From: Myroides sp. JBRI-B21084
Lineage (GTDB): Bacteria; Bacteroidota; Bacteroidia; Flavobacteriales; Flavobacteriaceae
Assembly (NCBI RefSeq): GCF_030545015.1
Contig: NZ_CP120653.1
Location: forward strand, 558,001 to 622,000
Direction of reading: 5' to 3'
Length of the DNA: 64,000 nucleotides
The position numbers were made by a program, and so were the translations under genes. Every line of letters starts with the position of its first letter. The stretch's first letter is position 1. A model generated the notes under the pieces. That model saw only the letters and a program-made list of their open reading frames with translations. It did no database searches and was not told where the DNA came from. This document shows, in pieces, positions 16,013-25,275 of this stretch.

Positions 16013-18244
16013 ATGAAATATACTATATTATTATTGTGTGCGTTTAGCATGCAAACCGCCTTTTCGCAAGATTCTTACAAAGGCAAAGTGCTTGATACAA
16101 AAAACACTCCAATTGAAAACGCTACTATAACAGTTAACGATAGCGTTGTAGCTACAACCGATGCATTTGGTGGTTTTGAATTCACTTTAAATGAGCCAGG
16201 TACTACTTATGTTTATGCCGAAGGTTATGAAGTGTTAACTACCGAACTAAACGATCCGTTAAAATATTATACATTAACACTAACGCCTGAAGCAAGTTTA
16301 GGTGAAATTATTGTAAATGTAAGAAGACAAAGTACCCAACGCGATAAAGGGGCTACCAATACACAAACAATGAATAGTGGCGAATTGTTAAAAGCCGCTT
16401 GTTGTAATTTAGCTGAATCGTTTGAAACAAACCCTTCAATCGATGTTAATTTTTCTGATGCTATTTCAGGTTCAAAACAAATTAAAATGTTGGGACTTAC
16501 AAGTCCGTATATTTTAATTGCCGAAGAAAACATACCAAGCGTTCGCGGAGCTTCACAAGCTTACGGACTATCTTTTACACCTGGTACTTGGGTTGAAAGT
16601 ATACAGGTTACAAAAGGTGCAGGTAGTGTGGTTAACGGTTTTGAAAGTATTTCAGGACAAATTAATACTGAATTAATTAAGCCTGCTAACGACATTCCGT
16701 TTTATTTAAATTTATACGGATCTACCGATGCACGTTTTGAATTGAACGCTCATTTTAACGAAAAAATTTCAGATAAATGGAGCTCTTCATTATTTGTACA
16801 CGGAAATACGCGCGTTAAAAAGAACGACATGAACCACGATGGTTTTTTAGACAATCCGCTTGGCAGTCAAATAAACATTATGAATCGTTGGCAATATCAA
16901 AATCTTGAAAAAGGTTGGATTGCGTTTTTATCAGCACGTTATATGAAAGATGAAAAACAAACAGGCGAAATTGATTTTGATAAAGATGTTCATAAGTTAA
17001 CAACTGCAAAATGGGGGTCTGAATTAAATACCGATAAGTTTGATGCCAGCTCAAAAGTGGGATACGTTTTTCCAGATCAGCCCTATAAAAGCTTAGGTTG
17101 GCAAAATGCTTTTAGCTACCACAAACAAAATTCGTATTTTGGTATGAATCAGTTTAACATAACACAACGCAGCGTTTACTCAAACCTAATTTATAATTCA
17201 ATTATTAGTAATACGTTACACAAATTTGCTGCGGGTGCTAGTTTTATGCACGATGATTATTCTGAAATGGTTGCAAATTACGGAACTAAAAATTACGACA
17301 GAGCAGATACAAGCTACGGTGCTTTTTTTGAATATACATACGATAACGCCGATAATTTAACTTTAGTTTTAGGTGGAAGAATAGATAATTCTAACCGTTT
17401 GGGTACGTTTGTAACACCAAGAATGCATTTACGCTACAATCCATGGGAAAAAACAACTATTCGGGCTTCTGCAGGTCGTGGAAAAAGAATCGCAAATGTT
17501 TTTGCTGAAAACCAATATCTATTTGCAAGTTCACGTCAGTTTAACATCTTAAATCAAGATGGAAAAGCATATGGAATGAATCCCGAGATTGCTTGGAACT
17601 ATGGAGCAAGTATTTCGCAAGATTTTGAATTTTTAGGTAAAAAAACAAACATAACTTTAGATTTTTATAGAACCGATTTTCAAAACCAAATTGTGGTAGA
17701 TTTAGATCAATCGGCACGTAACGTGAATTTCTATAATTTAGATGGAAAATCATACGCAAATTCTTTTCAAGCAGAACTAAACTACAATATTATTAAACAT
17801 TTAAATTTGCGTAGTGCTTATAAATATTACGATATTAAAACAACTTATCACGGTAAAAACTTAGAGCGTCCGTTACAAGCAAAACACCGTTTGTTTGCTA
17901 ATTTAGAGTTTTCAACACATGAACATAACGGAAGCTATTGGAAATTTGATGCTACATGGAATTGGTTAGGCGCACAGCGTTTACCTTATACAGGCGATAA
18001 TTCTGCAGCAAATCAATTGGCTTTAAACACCAAGCCGTTTTCAACTGTAAACGCACAAGTAACTAAAGTTTTTTCTGATAGATTTGAAGTATATGTAGGT
18101 GGCGAAAATATAGGTAATTATCAACAACACCGTGTAATTTTAGGAGCAGATAACCCTTTTGGCAATGAATTTGATAGTACCATTGTATATGGACCAATTT
18201 TTGGACAAATGTATTACGCTGGTTTGCGTTTTAAAGTAAAATAA
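16013..18244 (+). CDS. TonB-dependent receptor with carboxypeptidase-like regulatory domain, probable metal uptake
   Basis: A 743-residue protein. Signal peptide to about residue 19 (AFSQD), a CarboxypepD_reg-like Ig fold (about 20-100; YKGKVLDTKNTPIENATITVND), plug (about 115-220) containing the unusual double cysteine GELLKAACCNLAESFETNPS, then the barrel ending in MYYAGLRFKVK. It imports a ligand with TonB energy. The vicinal cysteines in the plug and the flanking cysteine-rich proteins point to a metal or metallophore, likely copper, but this is inference. Middle gene of the 15549-18616 cassette. Confidence 0.92.
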   Translation: MKYTILLLCAFSMQTAFSQDSYKGKVLDTKNTPIENATITVNDSVVATTDAFGGFEFTLNEPGTTYVYAEGYEVLTTELNDPLKYYTLTLTPEASLGEIIVNVRRQSTQRDKGATNTQTMNSGELLKAACCNLAESFETNPSIDVNFSDAISGSKQIKMLGLTSPYILIAEENIPSVRGASQAYGLSFTPGTWVESIQVTKGAGSVVNGFESISGQINTELIKPANDIPFYLNLYGSTDARFELNAHFNEKISDKWSSSLFVHGNTRVKKNDMNHDGFLDNPLGSQINIMNRWQYQNLEKGWIAFLSARYMKDEKQTGEIDFDKDVHKLTTAKWGSELNTDKFDASSKVGYVFPDQPYKSLGWQNAFSYHKQNSYFGMNQFNITQRSVYSNLIYNSIISNTLHKFAAGASFMHDDYSEMVANYGTKNYDRADTSYGAFFEYTYDNADNLTLVLGGRIDNSNRLGTFVTPRMHLRYNPWEKTTIRASAGRGKRIANVFAENQYLFASSRQFNILNQDGKAYGMNPEIAWNYGASISQDFEFLGKKTNITLDFYRTDFQNQIVVDLDQSARNVNFYNLDGKSYANSFQAELNYNIIKHLNLRSAYKYYDIKTTYHGKNLERPLQAKHRLFANLEFSTHEHNGSYWKFDATWNWLGAQRLPYTGDNSAANQLALNTKPFSTVNAQVTKVFSDRFEVYVGGENIGNYQQHRVILGADNPFGNEFDSTIVYGPIFGQMYYAGLRFKVK

Positions 18245-18268
18245 TTGTAAAATTTAAAAATATTAAAA

Positions 18269-18616
18269 ATGAAGAATTTATTATTAGTAGTATTAGCAGT
18301 TTTAGGAACATCGTTTGCTACACAAGCTCAACAAAAGAAAAGTAAAAATGCAAAAGCTGATATTGAGGTAAAAGGTAATTGCGACATGTGTAAAAAACGT
18401 ATTGAAAAAGCTGCCTACCAAGTAAAAGGAGTAAAATCGGCAGAGTGGCATGCAGATGATCAAACATTACATGTTATTATTGATGAAAACAAAACCAATA
18501 CATCAAAAGTAGAAAAATCAGTAGCTAAATCAGGGCACGATACCAAAAATGAAAAAGCAAATGATACTGCTTATGAAAATTTACATGGTTGTTGCCAGTA
18601 CGATAGAGCATCATAA
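18269..18616 (+). CDS. Periplasmic heavy-metal-associated (HMA) domain protein
   Basis: A 115-residue protein with signal peptide (ends TQAQQ) and one HMA ferredoxin-like domain (about 30-90). The metal site is GNCDMCKKRIEKAA (CxxC, as in CopZ/Atx1). The C-terminus carries HGCCQYDRAS, a possible second site. It probably carries a soft metal such as Cu(I) in the periplasm, receiving from or delivering to the TonB receptor encoded 24 bases upstream. Ends with a strong terminator, closing the operon. Confidence 0.88.
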   Translation: MKNLLLVVLAVLGTSFATQAQQKKSKNAKADIEVKGNCDMCKKRIEKAAYQVKGVKSAEWHADDQTLHVIIDENKTNTSKVEKSVAKSGHDTKNEKANDTAYENLHGCCQYDRAS

Positions 18617-18620
18617 ATTA

Positions 18621-18658
18621 AAAAAAAACAGCTTCAAATTTGAAGCTGTTTTTTTTTT
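18621..18658. terminator. Bidirectional terminator
   Basis: AACAGCTTCAAA and its inverse, with A and T runs on both sides. Serves the HMA gene and the convergent mscS gene. Confidence 0.9.
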
Positions 18659-19577
18659 ATGAATTTGGTTTAGTATCACTAATAATACGCATTTCTTGTT
18701 GCGGATAGGGTATGTTAATTCCAGCATTATCTAAGGCTACTTTTATTTCTTGTTGTAAACTATTACGTGCGGGCCAATAATTATCTTTACTTGCCCAAGC
18801 GCGTATGGTTAAGTTTACCGAACTATCTGCTAAATCTGTAACAAAAACTTCAGGAGCGGGTTCTTTTATAATTCTAGCATCGCTGTTTAAAACATTTAAA
18901 ATAACGGTTTGTGCGGTTTTAATATTATCCTCATAACCAATACCTACAACGTACTCAAAACGGCGATTGGTGATTTTACTAAAATTGCGAATAACCGAAT
19001 TTGCTAACGCACCGTTGGGGCTAAAAACTTTAATACCTTGTGTTGTTGTAAGGCTGGTGTATAGTAAGTCAATTTTATCAACTGTACCGTCGGTTCCTGC
19101 AGAATTTTCTATATAATCACCTACTTCAAACGGGCGGAATAACAAAATTAAAACACCACCAGCAAAGTTTGATAACGACCCTTGTAAAGCCAAGCCAACA
19201 GCTAATACCAAACCCGATAAAGCACCTAAAATAGCAGTGGTTTCAAAGCCTAAATTTTGTATTACAACTAAAATAAGTACCGCGTAAAGTATAAATTGTA
19301 TAACAGATATTAAAAAACCGCGTAAAGACATATCTACGTTACGTTTTTCAAATCGGTTGCGCACTATTTTTAATATGGTTCTAATAATGAATAAACCAAT
19401 TATTAAACCTAATATAGCTCCAATAATAGAAGGTATCGCATCAACAAATTTTACAATTAACAATTCTAAATAGTCTGAATACTTATCAAATTTATTAACC
19501 AAATTACCTTTCACGGCTTCTGTGTTAACTGCGTTTAGTAGTTCTTTTTCTGTAACTTTTAATGTATCTTCCTTCAT
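18657..19577 (-). CDS. Small-conductance mechanosensitive channel (MscS family)
   Basis: A 306-residue protein. Three membrane helices near 45-70, 85-112 and 118-145; the third is the glycine/alanine-rich pore helix (GALSGLVLAVGLALQGSLSNFAGGV). The MscS beta domain follows (RPFEVGDYIE...VFSPNGALANSVIRNFS), then the alpha/beta C-terminal cage to IPYPQQEMRI. It opens under membrane tension to release solutes. Length is close to E. coli MscS (286). A TATTTTTG box is 14 bases or so before the start, right after the terminator of the upstream peptidase gene. Confidence 0.95.
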   Translation of the reverse strand: MKEDTLKVTEKELLNAVNTEAVKGNLVNKFDKYSDYLELLIVKFVDAIPSIIGAILGLIIGLFIIRTILKIVRNRFEKRNVDMSLRGFLISVIQFILYAVLILVVIQNLGFETTAILGALSGLVLAVGLALQGSLSNFAGGVLILLFRPFEVGDYIENSAGTDGTVDKIDLLYTSLTTTQGIKVFSPNGALANSVIRNFSKITNRRFEYVVGIGYEDNIKTAQTVILNVLNSDARIIKEPAPEVFVTDLADSSVNLTIRAWASKDNYWPARNSLQQEIKVALDNAGINIPYPQQEMRIISDTKPNS

Positions 19578-19591
19578 AAAACAAATTTTTA

Positions 19592-19599
19592 CAAAAATA
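19592..19599 (-). promoter_or_regulatory. -7 promoter box of the mscS-like gene
   Basis: Minus strand TATTTTTG fits TANNTTTG and follows directly on the upstream gene's terminator. Confidence 0.4.
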
Positions 19600-19601
19600 A
19601 A

Positions 19602-19628
19602 AAAAGAGATGCGTAAAACATCTCTTTT
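19602..19628 (-). terminator. Terminator of the C1 peptidase gene
   Basis: Minus strand AAAAGAGATG, 7-base loop, CATCTCTTTT and more T's. Confidence 0.85.
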
Positions 19629-19647
19629 AAACTATTTAACTTTTTAA

Positions 19648-20841
19648 TTAGATAGCTAATTTTTTAGCAATTGCTTTAGGTAACGCGTTTTTGTGTACCA
19701 TAACATCGGTTGCTTTGTATTTCATAAACTCTTTAGTCATGTACATATATCCTTTGTAGTCGTTAGATAAACCCCATGAGTTTTTAACTATATAATATTC
19801 TTTACCGTTTTGATCTTTAGCAATACCTACAATGTGCATACCGTGGTCATCGGTAGTTTCGTAATTATCAAATGCTTTTTGGCGGTCTGCATCGGTAACT
19901 TTTTTCTCTGGTTTAGGTCCGTTAAACATATCTGCTCTTTGTTCTGCTGTCATTTGTGCAAAATCAATTTCAGGAATGTAAGCTACACCGTTTTTCCAGC
20001 TGAATCCTTTTTCAGAAACATCACCACCCCAAGCTACAGTATAACCGTTTTTTAAAGCGTTGTCAACAATTTCTACTAATTCGTCTTGTTTTACGTTCCA
20101 AACTTGGTCAAAAGCCCAGTTGTCTGGCACTAATAAAGTGAATTTAGAATAATATGGATATTCAGTAAACGAAGAAACTTCTACATAATCATCAGGGTTA
20201 ATGCCAACTACTTGATCTGCAAATGTTTTAGGTGTGTATTTTTTACCTTCGTACATAAACTCTTTTGGCGCTTTACCTAAATAACTGTCCACAACAGCAG
20301 TGTAAGCGTTTAACCAGTTTTCTGAAAGTTTATCGTTTTTAATAACCGATGCCAAAACAGATTCGGTCATTTTGCTCATTTCAGAAAAATTGTTACGTGT
20401 TTGACCTTCCTGTAAACCAGTGTAAGCCGATCTTGGAACCGTACCGTATTTTTTGTACATGTTCATTACATCGTGAAAAGCACCACCTTCGCCCAACGTA
20501 ACTGCACCATGCATTTTTACATACATTTTACCTTTTTCGATATACGCGTTACGTGCAGTAAAGATTTGAGCTAACTCAACAGGTTTTTTACCCATACGAA
20601 TCATTTCAGATTCAATGAAAGAATTTCCTGAATAACTCCAGCAAGTTCCAGATGACCCCTGATCTTTAACTGAAGTGTTTTCTAAATTTATTACATCGGT
20701 AAACGTAAAATGATCTTTACTGTTGGCACTTTGGTTTGCCTTTACCTTATTCATTAAATCGTCTTGTGCCGATACATTTGAAGTTGCAGCCAAAGCAATT
20801 AATACCGCCGCAAATAATGGTTTTAATTTTAAACGAAACAT
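19648..20841 (-). CDS. Secreted C1-family cysteine aminopeptidase (bleomycin hydrolase/PepC-like)
   Basis: A 397-residue papain-fold protein with a signal peptide (about 1-25, ending NVSAQ). The catalytic cysteine lies in VKDQGSSGTCWSYSGNSF (about residue 67), the histidine in DDHGMHIVGIAKDQNG and the asparagine in YIVKNSWGLSNDYKGY. These match the C1B (bleomycin hydrolase/aminopeptidase C) branch, including ELAQIFTARNAYIEK. Unlike the classic cytosolic enzymes it is exported, probably to the periplasm. Separate transcription unit with its own terminator. Confidence 0.93.
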   Translation of the reverse strand: MFRLKLKPLFAAVLIALAATSNVSAQDDLMNKVKANQSANSKDHFTFTDVINLENTSVKDQGSSGTCWSYSGNSFIESEMIRMGKKPVELAQIFTARNAYIEKGKMYVKMHGAVTLGEGGAFHDVMNMYKKYGTVPRSAYTGLQEGQTRNNFSEMSKMTESVLASVIKNDKLSENWLNAYTAVVDSYLGKAPKEFMYEGKKYTPKTFADQVVGINPDDYVEVSSFTEYPYYSKFTLLVPDNWAFDQVWNVKQDELVEIVDNALKNGYTVAWGGDVSEKGFSWKNGVAYIPEIDFAQMTAEQRADMFNGPKPEKKVTDADRQKAFDNYETTDDHGMHIVGIAKDQNGKEYYIVKNSWGLSNDYKGYMYMTKEFMKYKATDVMVHKNALPKAIAKKLAI

Positions 20842-20968
20842 ATTGTTATTTTGAATATTTTAATAGTAAGTACGAATTTATGTAATTTGTTACAGATTTT
20901 GATGATTTAGTTTGAAAATTCACTTTGACCAAGCTTTTGCTTCAATCTTAAAGTCTACAACCTACAAC

Positions 20969-22873
20969 CTACAACGTTTCTTTTAACCATTTAAAAAATT
21001 CGGTTTGCCAAACTAGTGCGTTTTGTGGTTTTAGTACCCAGTGGTTTTCATCTGGTAAATAAACAAACCTACTTTTAATACCTTGCAACTGTGCCGCTGC
21101 AAATGCTTCTTGTCCTTGCCCAATTGGCACACGGTAATCTTTACCACCATGGAAAATCAACATAGGTGTGTTCCAGTTTTTCACCAATAAAATAGGGTTG
21201 TGTTGGTAGTATGTTTTTGCTATATCTTTATTCGTATCGGCATCCCAATACGCACCGCCTGCATCCCAATTAGGGAAAAATGTTTCTTCGGTAGTTCCGT
21301 ACATGCTGTGTAAGTTAAAAACACCGCAATGTGCAATAAAACTTTTAAATCGGTTTTGGTGTATTCCTGCTAAATAGTAAACCGAATAGCCACCGTAACT
21401 TGCACCAACAGCACCACGGCGCGCCGTATCTACATACTTTTCTTTAGAAACATCGTCAATCGCCGAAAGATAATCATTCATAGCCTGTCCACCCCAATCT
21501 TTAGAAATGGCTTCGTTCCATTCTACACCAAAACCAGGTAAACCTCTGCGGTTTGGCGCAACAATTACATAACCTTCTGCTGCCATTAACTGAAAATTCC
21601 AACGAAACGAATAAAAAGGCGATACGATAGATTGTGGTCCGCCTTGGCAGTATAATAATGTTGGGTATTTTTTATTTGCATCAAAATTTGGCGGAAGTAT
21701 AACCCAAACCAACATTTTTTTACCATCGGTTGTAGTTACGTAGCGTTTTTCAACCTTACTTTTGGCAATTTTGCTGTACGCAGCGTCGTTTACATGCGTA
21801 ACTTGTTTCCAAGTTTTTTTCTTTAAATCGTACGAAAAAACTTCTGCTGCCGTATTAAAATCGGTACGGGTAACCAACACTTTTTCATTTGCGAAACCAA
21901 CAATACTGGCAACATCAAAAACACCATTGGTTAATTGCTTTACTTTAACAGCTATTCTTGTTAATCCAGGAAAATTCACTTCAAAAAGTTGAGTGGTTCC
22001 ATCAATTGGTGCAATAAAATATACTTTTTTGCCATCGTTGCTCCAAACATAACTGTTTACAGTTCCGTCCCAACCAGCAGTTAAGTTAATATCAATGCCT
22101 TTATGACGTACAATAATATCATTCTTATCAGCTTCGTAACCATCGTTCTTCATTTGCAACCACGTTAAATCGCCGTTTGGTGAAAACGTTGGGTGTGTAT
22201 CGTAGCCTAAATTTTTAGGGGTTAAGTTTGCTGTTTGTTTGGTTTCTAAGTTATACTCGTATAAATCGGTATTTGTGCTTGTAGCATAGGCAGTACCTGC
22301 TTTCTTTTTAGATACATAAATTACCGATTTTCCGCTTGGGTGCCAAATGTAATCCTCCTCTCCACCAAACGGAGCTTGTGGACTGTAATAAGGTTCGTTT
22401 TGTAATAAATCAATTTTTTCTTTGGTTTCTAAATTGGTAACAAAAACGTGACTAAAACTTCCGTCGTTATCTTTGTCCCAATGGCGGTAATCTAACCCAT
22501 CGTAAACATAAACGTTTGCTTCTTTTAATTCTGGGTAACGATCTTTGCCTAAAACTTTATTAACTTTAACTTCTTCAGTAGAAAGTTCCCACTTACCATC
22601 GGGCGATAAATTTCTGTTTTTTAATAAACCATCGGCGCTTTCAAGTTGTTTTATGCGTTTACCATCAATGGTTGTTTGGTATGTTTGGTATTCTATTTTA
22701 TTTTTTTCAATATTAGGAATACCTACTTTATAAATTAAATAATCGCCTTTTTCAGTAATACCTACTGGGTTTACGCGTCCTAATTGCCACAATAATTCTT
22801 TGGTAAGCACTTTTTCTTGGGCACTTACTTGTAAAGTAATTACCGATAAAGCCGCTACTAAAATTTGTTTCAT
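20969..22873 (-). CDS. S9-family serine peptidase (acylaminoacyl/dipeptidyl peptidase type)
   Basis: A 634-residue exported protein (signal peptide to about residue 18, LQVSAQE). An N-terminal beta-propeller (about 30-370; WELSTEEVKVNK, SPNGDLTWLQMKNDG) is followed by an alpha/beta-hydrolase domain (about 390-634). Catalytic Ser is in GASYGGYSVYY, Asp in FHGGKDYRVP and His in PDENHWVLKP. It cleaves short peptides in the periplasm. I cannot separate DPP-type from acylaminoacyl peptidase specificity by eye. The 127-base gap to the C1 peptidase gene holds a short CTACAAC tandem repeat and no clear terminator. Confidence 0.93.
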   Translation of the reverse strand: MKQILVAALSVITLQVSAQEKVLTKELLWQLGRVNPVGITEKGDYLIYKVGIPNIEKNKIEYQTYQTTIDGKRIKQLESADGLLKNRNLSPDGKWELSTEEVKVNKVLGKDRYPELKEANVYVYDGLDYRHWDKDNDGSFSHVFVTNLETKEKIDLLQNEPYYSPQAPFGGEEDYIWHPSGKSVIYVSKKKAGTAYATSTNTDLYEYNLETKQTANLTPKNLGYDTHPTFSPNGDLTWLQMKNDGYEADKNDIIVRHKGIDINLTAGWDGTVNSYVWSNDGKKVYFIAPIDGTTQLFEVNFPGLTRIAVKVKQLTNGVFDVASIVGFANEKVLVTRTDFNTAAEVFSYDLKKKTWKQVTHVNDAAYSKIAKSKVEKRYVTTTDGKKMLVWVILPPNFDANKKYPTLLYCQGGPQSIVSPFYSFRWNFQLMAAEGYVIVAPNRRGLPGFGVEWNEAISKDWGGQAMNDYLSAIDDVSKEKYVDTARRGAVGASYGGYSVYYLAGIHQNRFKSFIAHCGVFNLHSMYGTTEETFFPNWDAGGAYWDADTNKDIAKTYYQHNPILLVKNWNTPMLIFHGGKDYRVPIGQGQEAFAAAQLQGIKSRFVYLPDENHWVLKPQNALVWQTEFFKWLKETL

Positions 22874-23024
22874 TTTAATACCTTTTTTTAATTGCCGATA
22901 AATTTACGAAATTATAAATGATAAAAATTCCTTAAAGTTTTGTTTTATGTACTCGTAGACTATAAAAACTAATAAATATTAAGTAATTTCACGGGCTGAA
23001 AAAAGTGAGGTTAATTTTTTATAA

Positions 23025-23705
23025 ATGGAAGATTTTAATTGGGCCGATTTAATAAACCCAGAGTTTTATATAAATTTAGAAATTGCAGGACATAAAATTG
23101 GCTTATATGTAGTTTTGTTTATTGTTTTTGCCGAAACAGGTTTGTTAGCTGGTTTCTTTTTACCAGGCGATAGCTTATTGTTTTTATCGGGTATTTACAG
23201 CAAAGCGTTGTTAAGCGAAGTTGTGGTTATTGAAAGCGATTTTTTAAATGTTTTAGGTGTTGCATCGTTAGTTGCCTTGGCTGGTATTATTGGTAATTTG
23301 TTCGGATATTGGTTTGGTGCAAAAAGCGGAAATTATTTATACCAAAAAGAAGATGGCTTTTTATTTAAAAAGAAATATTTGTTAGAATCGAAAGCTTTTT
23401 TTGAAAAACACGGAGGACGAGCTATAATTTTTGCTCGCTTTTTACCAGTTGTGCGTACTTTTACACCCATTATTGCGGGAGTAGCAAATATGCAATTTAA
23501 AAAGTTTTTGTTTTACAATATCATTAGTTCAATTGCTTGGGCATTCTCGTTGATTTTTGCAGGCCATTATCTATATCGCTTTTTGCTAGATAGTTACGGA
23601 TTTGATTTAACACATTATATAGAATATATTATTTTAATCATTATTTTTATTACTACAGTACCATTTGTTGTTAAGTTGATTAAAAATAAAAGAGCAAAAA
23701 ATTAA
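23025..23705 (+). CDS. DedA family inner-membrane protein
   Basis: A 226-residue membrane protein. Family motifs: ETGLLAGFFLPGDSLLFLSG near the N-terminus and FARFLPVVRTFTPIIAGVANM (the F/YxRFxPxxR signature, about 141-152). Helices lie near 22-50, 80-105, 150-180 and 195-215. DedA proteins are half-transporters, some of them lipid-carrier flippases (undecaprenyl phosphate) needed for envelope homeostasis. Downstream, after a terminator, is mtgA, another envelope gene. Exact substrate unknown. Confidence 0.93.
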   Translation: MEDFNWADLINPEFYINLEIAGHKIGLYVVLFIVFAETGLLAGFFLPGDSLLFLSGIYSKALLSEVVVIESDFLNVLGVASLVALAGIIGNLFGYWFGAKSGNYLYQKEDGFLFKKKYLLESKAFFEKHGGRAIIFARFLPVVRTFTPIIAGVANMQFKKFLFYNIISSIAWAFSLIFAGHYLYRFLLDSYGFDLTHYIEYIILIIIFITTVPFVVKLIKNKRAKN

Positions 23706-23735
23706 AAAAGGGAGTATATTTACATCCCTTTTTTT
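23704..23735 (+). terminator. DedA gene terminator
   Basis: AAAAAAGGGA, AT-rich loop, TCCCTTTTTTT. It ends 8 bases before the mtgA start, so mtgA may depend partly on readthrough. Confidence 0.75.
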
Positions 23736-23742
23736 ATGTAAA

Positions 23743-24423
23743 ATGATAAAGAAATTTTTTAAATTTTTAGGAAAAGTTATACTATACTTTTTTGGTTTAA
23801 GTATAGGATTAGTAGTACTTTTTAAATTTGTACCGGTACCGTTTACGCCATTAATGTTTATTCGCACTGCCGAGCAAATTATAGAAGGAAAAGAATTAGT
23901 ATGGAAACACGATTGGATTTCGATTGACCAAATGGGTATGCCCATACAAAAAGCCGTAATTGCAAGTGAAGATGGTAAATTTACCAATCACAATGGTTTT
24001 GATATGCAAGCCATTGAAAAAGCTTATAAAAACAACCAAAGAGGGAAAAAAATTAAAGGCGGAAGCACGATAAGCCAACAAACAGCAAAAAATGTATTTT
24101 TGTGGCCAGGCAGAAGTTATATTCGCAAAGGTTTAGAAGCATATTTTACCGTTTTAATTGAAGTTGTTTGGGGTAAAGAACGTATAATGGAAGTGTACCT
24201 TAACTCTATTGAAATGGGTAAAGGAATTTATGGAATAGAAGCCGCTGCACAACATTGGTATGGTAAATCGGCTAAAAATTTAACCAAAGCACAAGCAGCA
24301 TCAATAGCAGCTATTTTACCTAATCCGCGCGTATATAAAGCAAAAAATGGTTCGCGATATATTGAAAGACGTAAAAGTGCAATAGTAAAACAAATGCGTC
24401 AATACAGCAATCCTAATTATTAA
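23743..24423 (+). CDS. mtgA: Monofunctional biosynthetic peptidoglycan transglycosylase
   Basis: A 226-residue GT51 enzyme. One N-terminal membrane anchor (about 10-30) precedes the glycosyltransferase domain with the catalytic Glu in VIASEDGKFTNHNGFD (about residue 71-75), KGGSTISQQTAKNVFLW, GKERIMEVYLNSIEMG and GIEAAAQHWYGKSA. It polymerises lipid II into glycan strands at the periplasmic face. There is no transpeptidase domain, and the length is typical of MtgA. A terminator follows. Confidence 0.96.
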   Translation: MIKKFFKFLGKVILYFFGLSIGLVVLFKFVPVPFTPLMFIRTAEQIIEGKELVWKHDWISIDQMGMPIQKAVIASEDGKFTNHNGFDMQAIEKAYKNNQRGKKIKGGSTISQQTAKNVFLWPGRSYIRKGLEAYFTVLIEVVWGKERIMEVYLNSIEMGKGIYGIEAAAQHWYGKSAKNLTKAQAASIAAILPNPRVYKAKNGSRYIERRKSAIVKQMRQYSNPNY

Positions 24424-24431
24424 TAAAACAT

Positions 24432-24469
24432 AAAAAATCCTGTAAGTAATGAAACTTACAGGATTTTTT
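24432..24469. terminator. Bidirectional terminator
   Basis: AATCCTGTAAGT, 5-base loop, ACTTACAGGATT with flanking A and T runs; serves mtgA and the convergent crotonase gene. Confidence 0.9.
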
Positions 24470-24474
24470 TATTT

Positions 24475-25257
24475 TTAATTTCCTTTAAACTCTGCTTTGC
24501 GTTTTTCTAAAAAGGCAGTAGTACCTTCTTTAAAATCGTTGGTACCAAAGCAATATCCAAAGCGATCAATTTCGGTGTTAAATCCGTTTATGCCATCCTG
24601 AAAGTTAGCATTAACAGCTTTTATAGCTTGCGTTATGGCTGTAGGAGAGTTTTTTGCAATTTTTAAAGCCATTTCATTCGCTTTGTTTAATAATTCTGGT
24701 TGCGGCACCATATGGTTAATTAAACCGTAGCTTAATGCAGTTTGGGCATCAATCATTTGTGCTGTCATAATTAATTCGTTCGCACGCCCTTTGCCAATTA
24801 GCTGAGGCAAACGCTGCGTGCCGCCGTATCCTGGTATTACGCCTAAAGTAACTTCGGGTAAACTCATTTTAGCGTTATCACTTGCTATACGTATATGTGC
24901 TGCCATAGCCAATTCTAAGCCACCACCTAAAGCAAAACCGTTGATTGCTGCAATTACAGGTGTTTTTAGGTTTTCAACAAAATTAAATAAAAGTTCTTGT
25001 CCTTTACGCGCTAATTCTGAACCTTCTGAGGTGTTAAAACTTGCAAATTCCGAAATATCGGCTCCAGCTACAAATGCCTTTTCACCTGAACCTGTAATAA
25101 TTATTACCCTTACATCTGTATCACTTTCAAATTGTTTAAAAGCGTTGTGTAACTCTTCAATAGTTGCTTTGTTTAAAGCGTTTAATTTTGTTGGGCGGTT
25201 AATGGTAATTGTTGCTACCGCGTTGTTTTTCTCTGTTAAAATGTTTTCGAATTGCAT
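24475..25257 (-). CDS. Enoyl-CoA hydratase/isomerase (crotonase) family protein
   Basis: A 260-residue crotonase. It has the CoA-binding and oxyanion motifs GEKAFVAGADISEF and AINGFALGGGLELAMAAHIRIAS, and both catalytic glutamates seen in true hydratases (GGGLELAMA and SLPEVTLGVIPGYGGTQRLP). It likely hydrates short-chain 2-enoyl-CoA in fatty-acid or amino-acid catabolism. It is the last gene of a minus-strand run (AraC regulator, hemH, hemJ, kinase, crotonase) with 18 bases to the kinase; the functional link with heme is unclear. Confidence 0.93.
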   Translation of the reverse strand: MQFENILTEKNNAVATITINRPTKLNALNKATIEELHNAFKQFESDTDVRVIIITGSGEKAFVAGADISEFASFNTSEGSELARKGQELLFNFVENLKTPVIAAINGFALGGGLELAMAAHIRIASDNAKMSLPEVTLGVIPGYGGTQRLPQLIGKGRANELIMTAQMIDAQTALSYGLINHMVPQPELLNKANEMALKIAKNSPTAITQAIKAVNANFQDGINGFNTEIDRFGYCFGTNDFKEGTTAFLEKRKAEFKGN

Positions 25258-25275
25258 TATTATTTCAATTATTTT

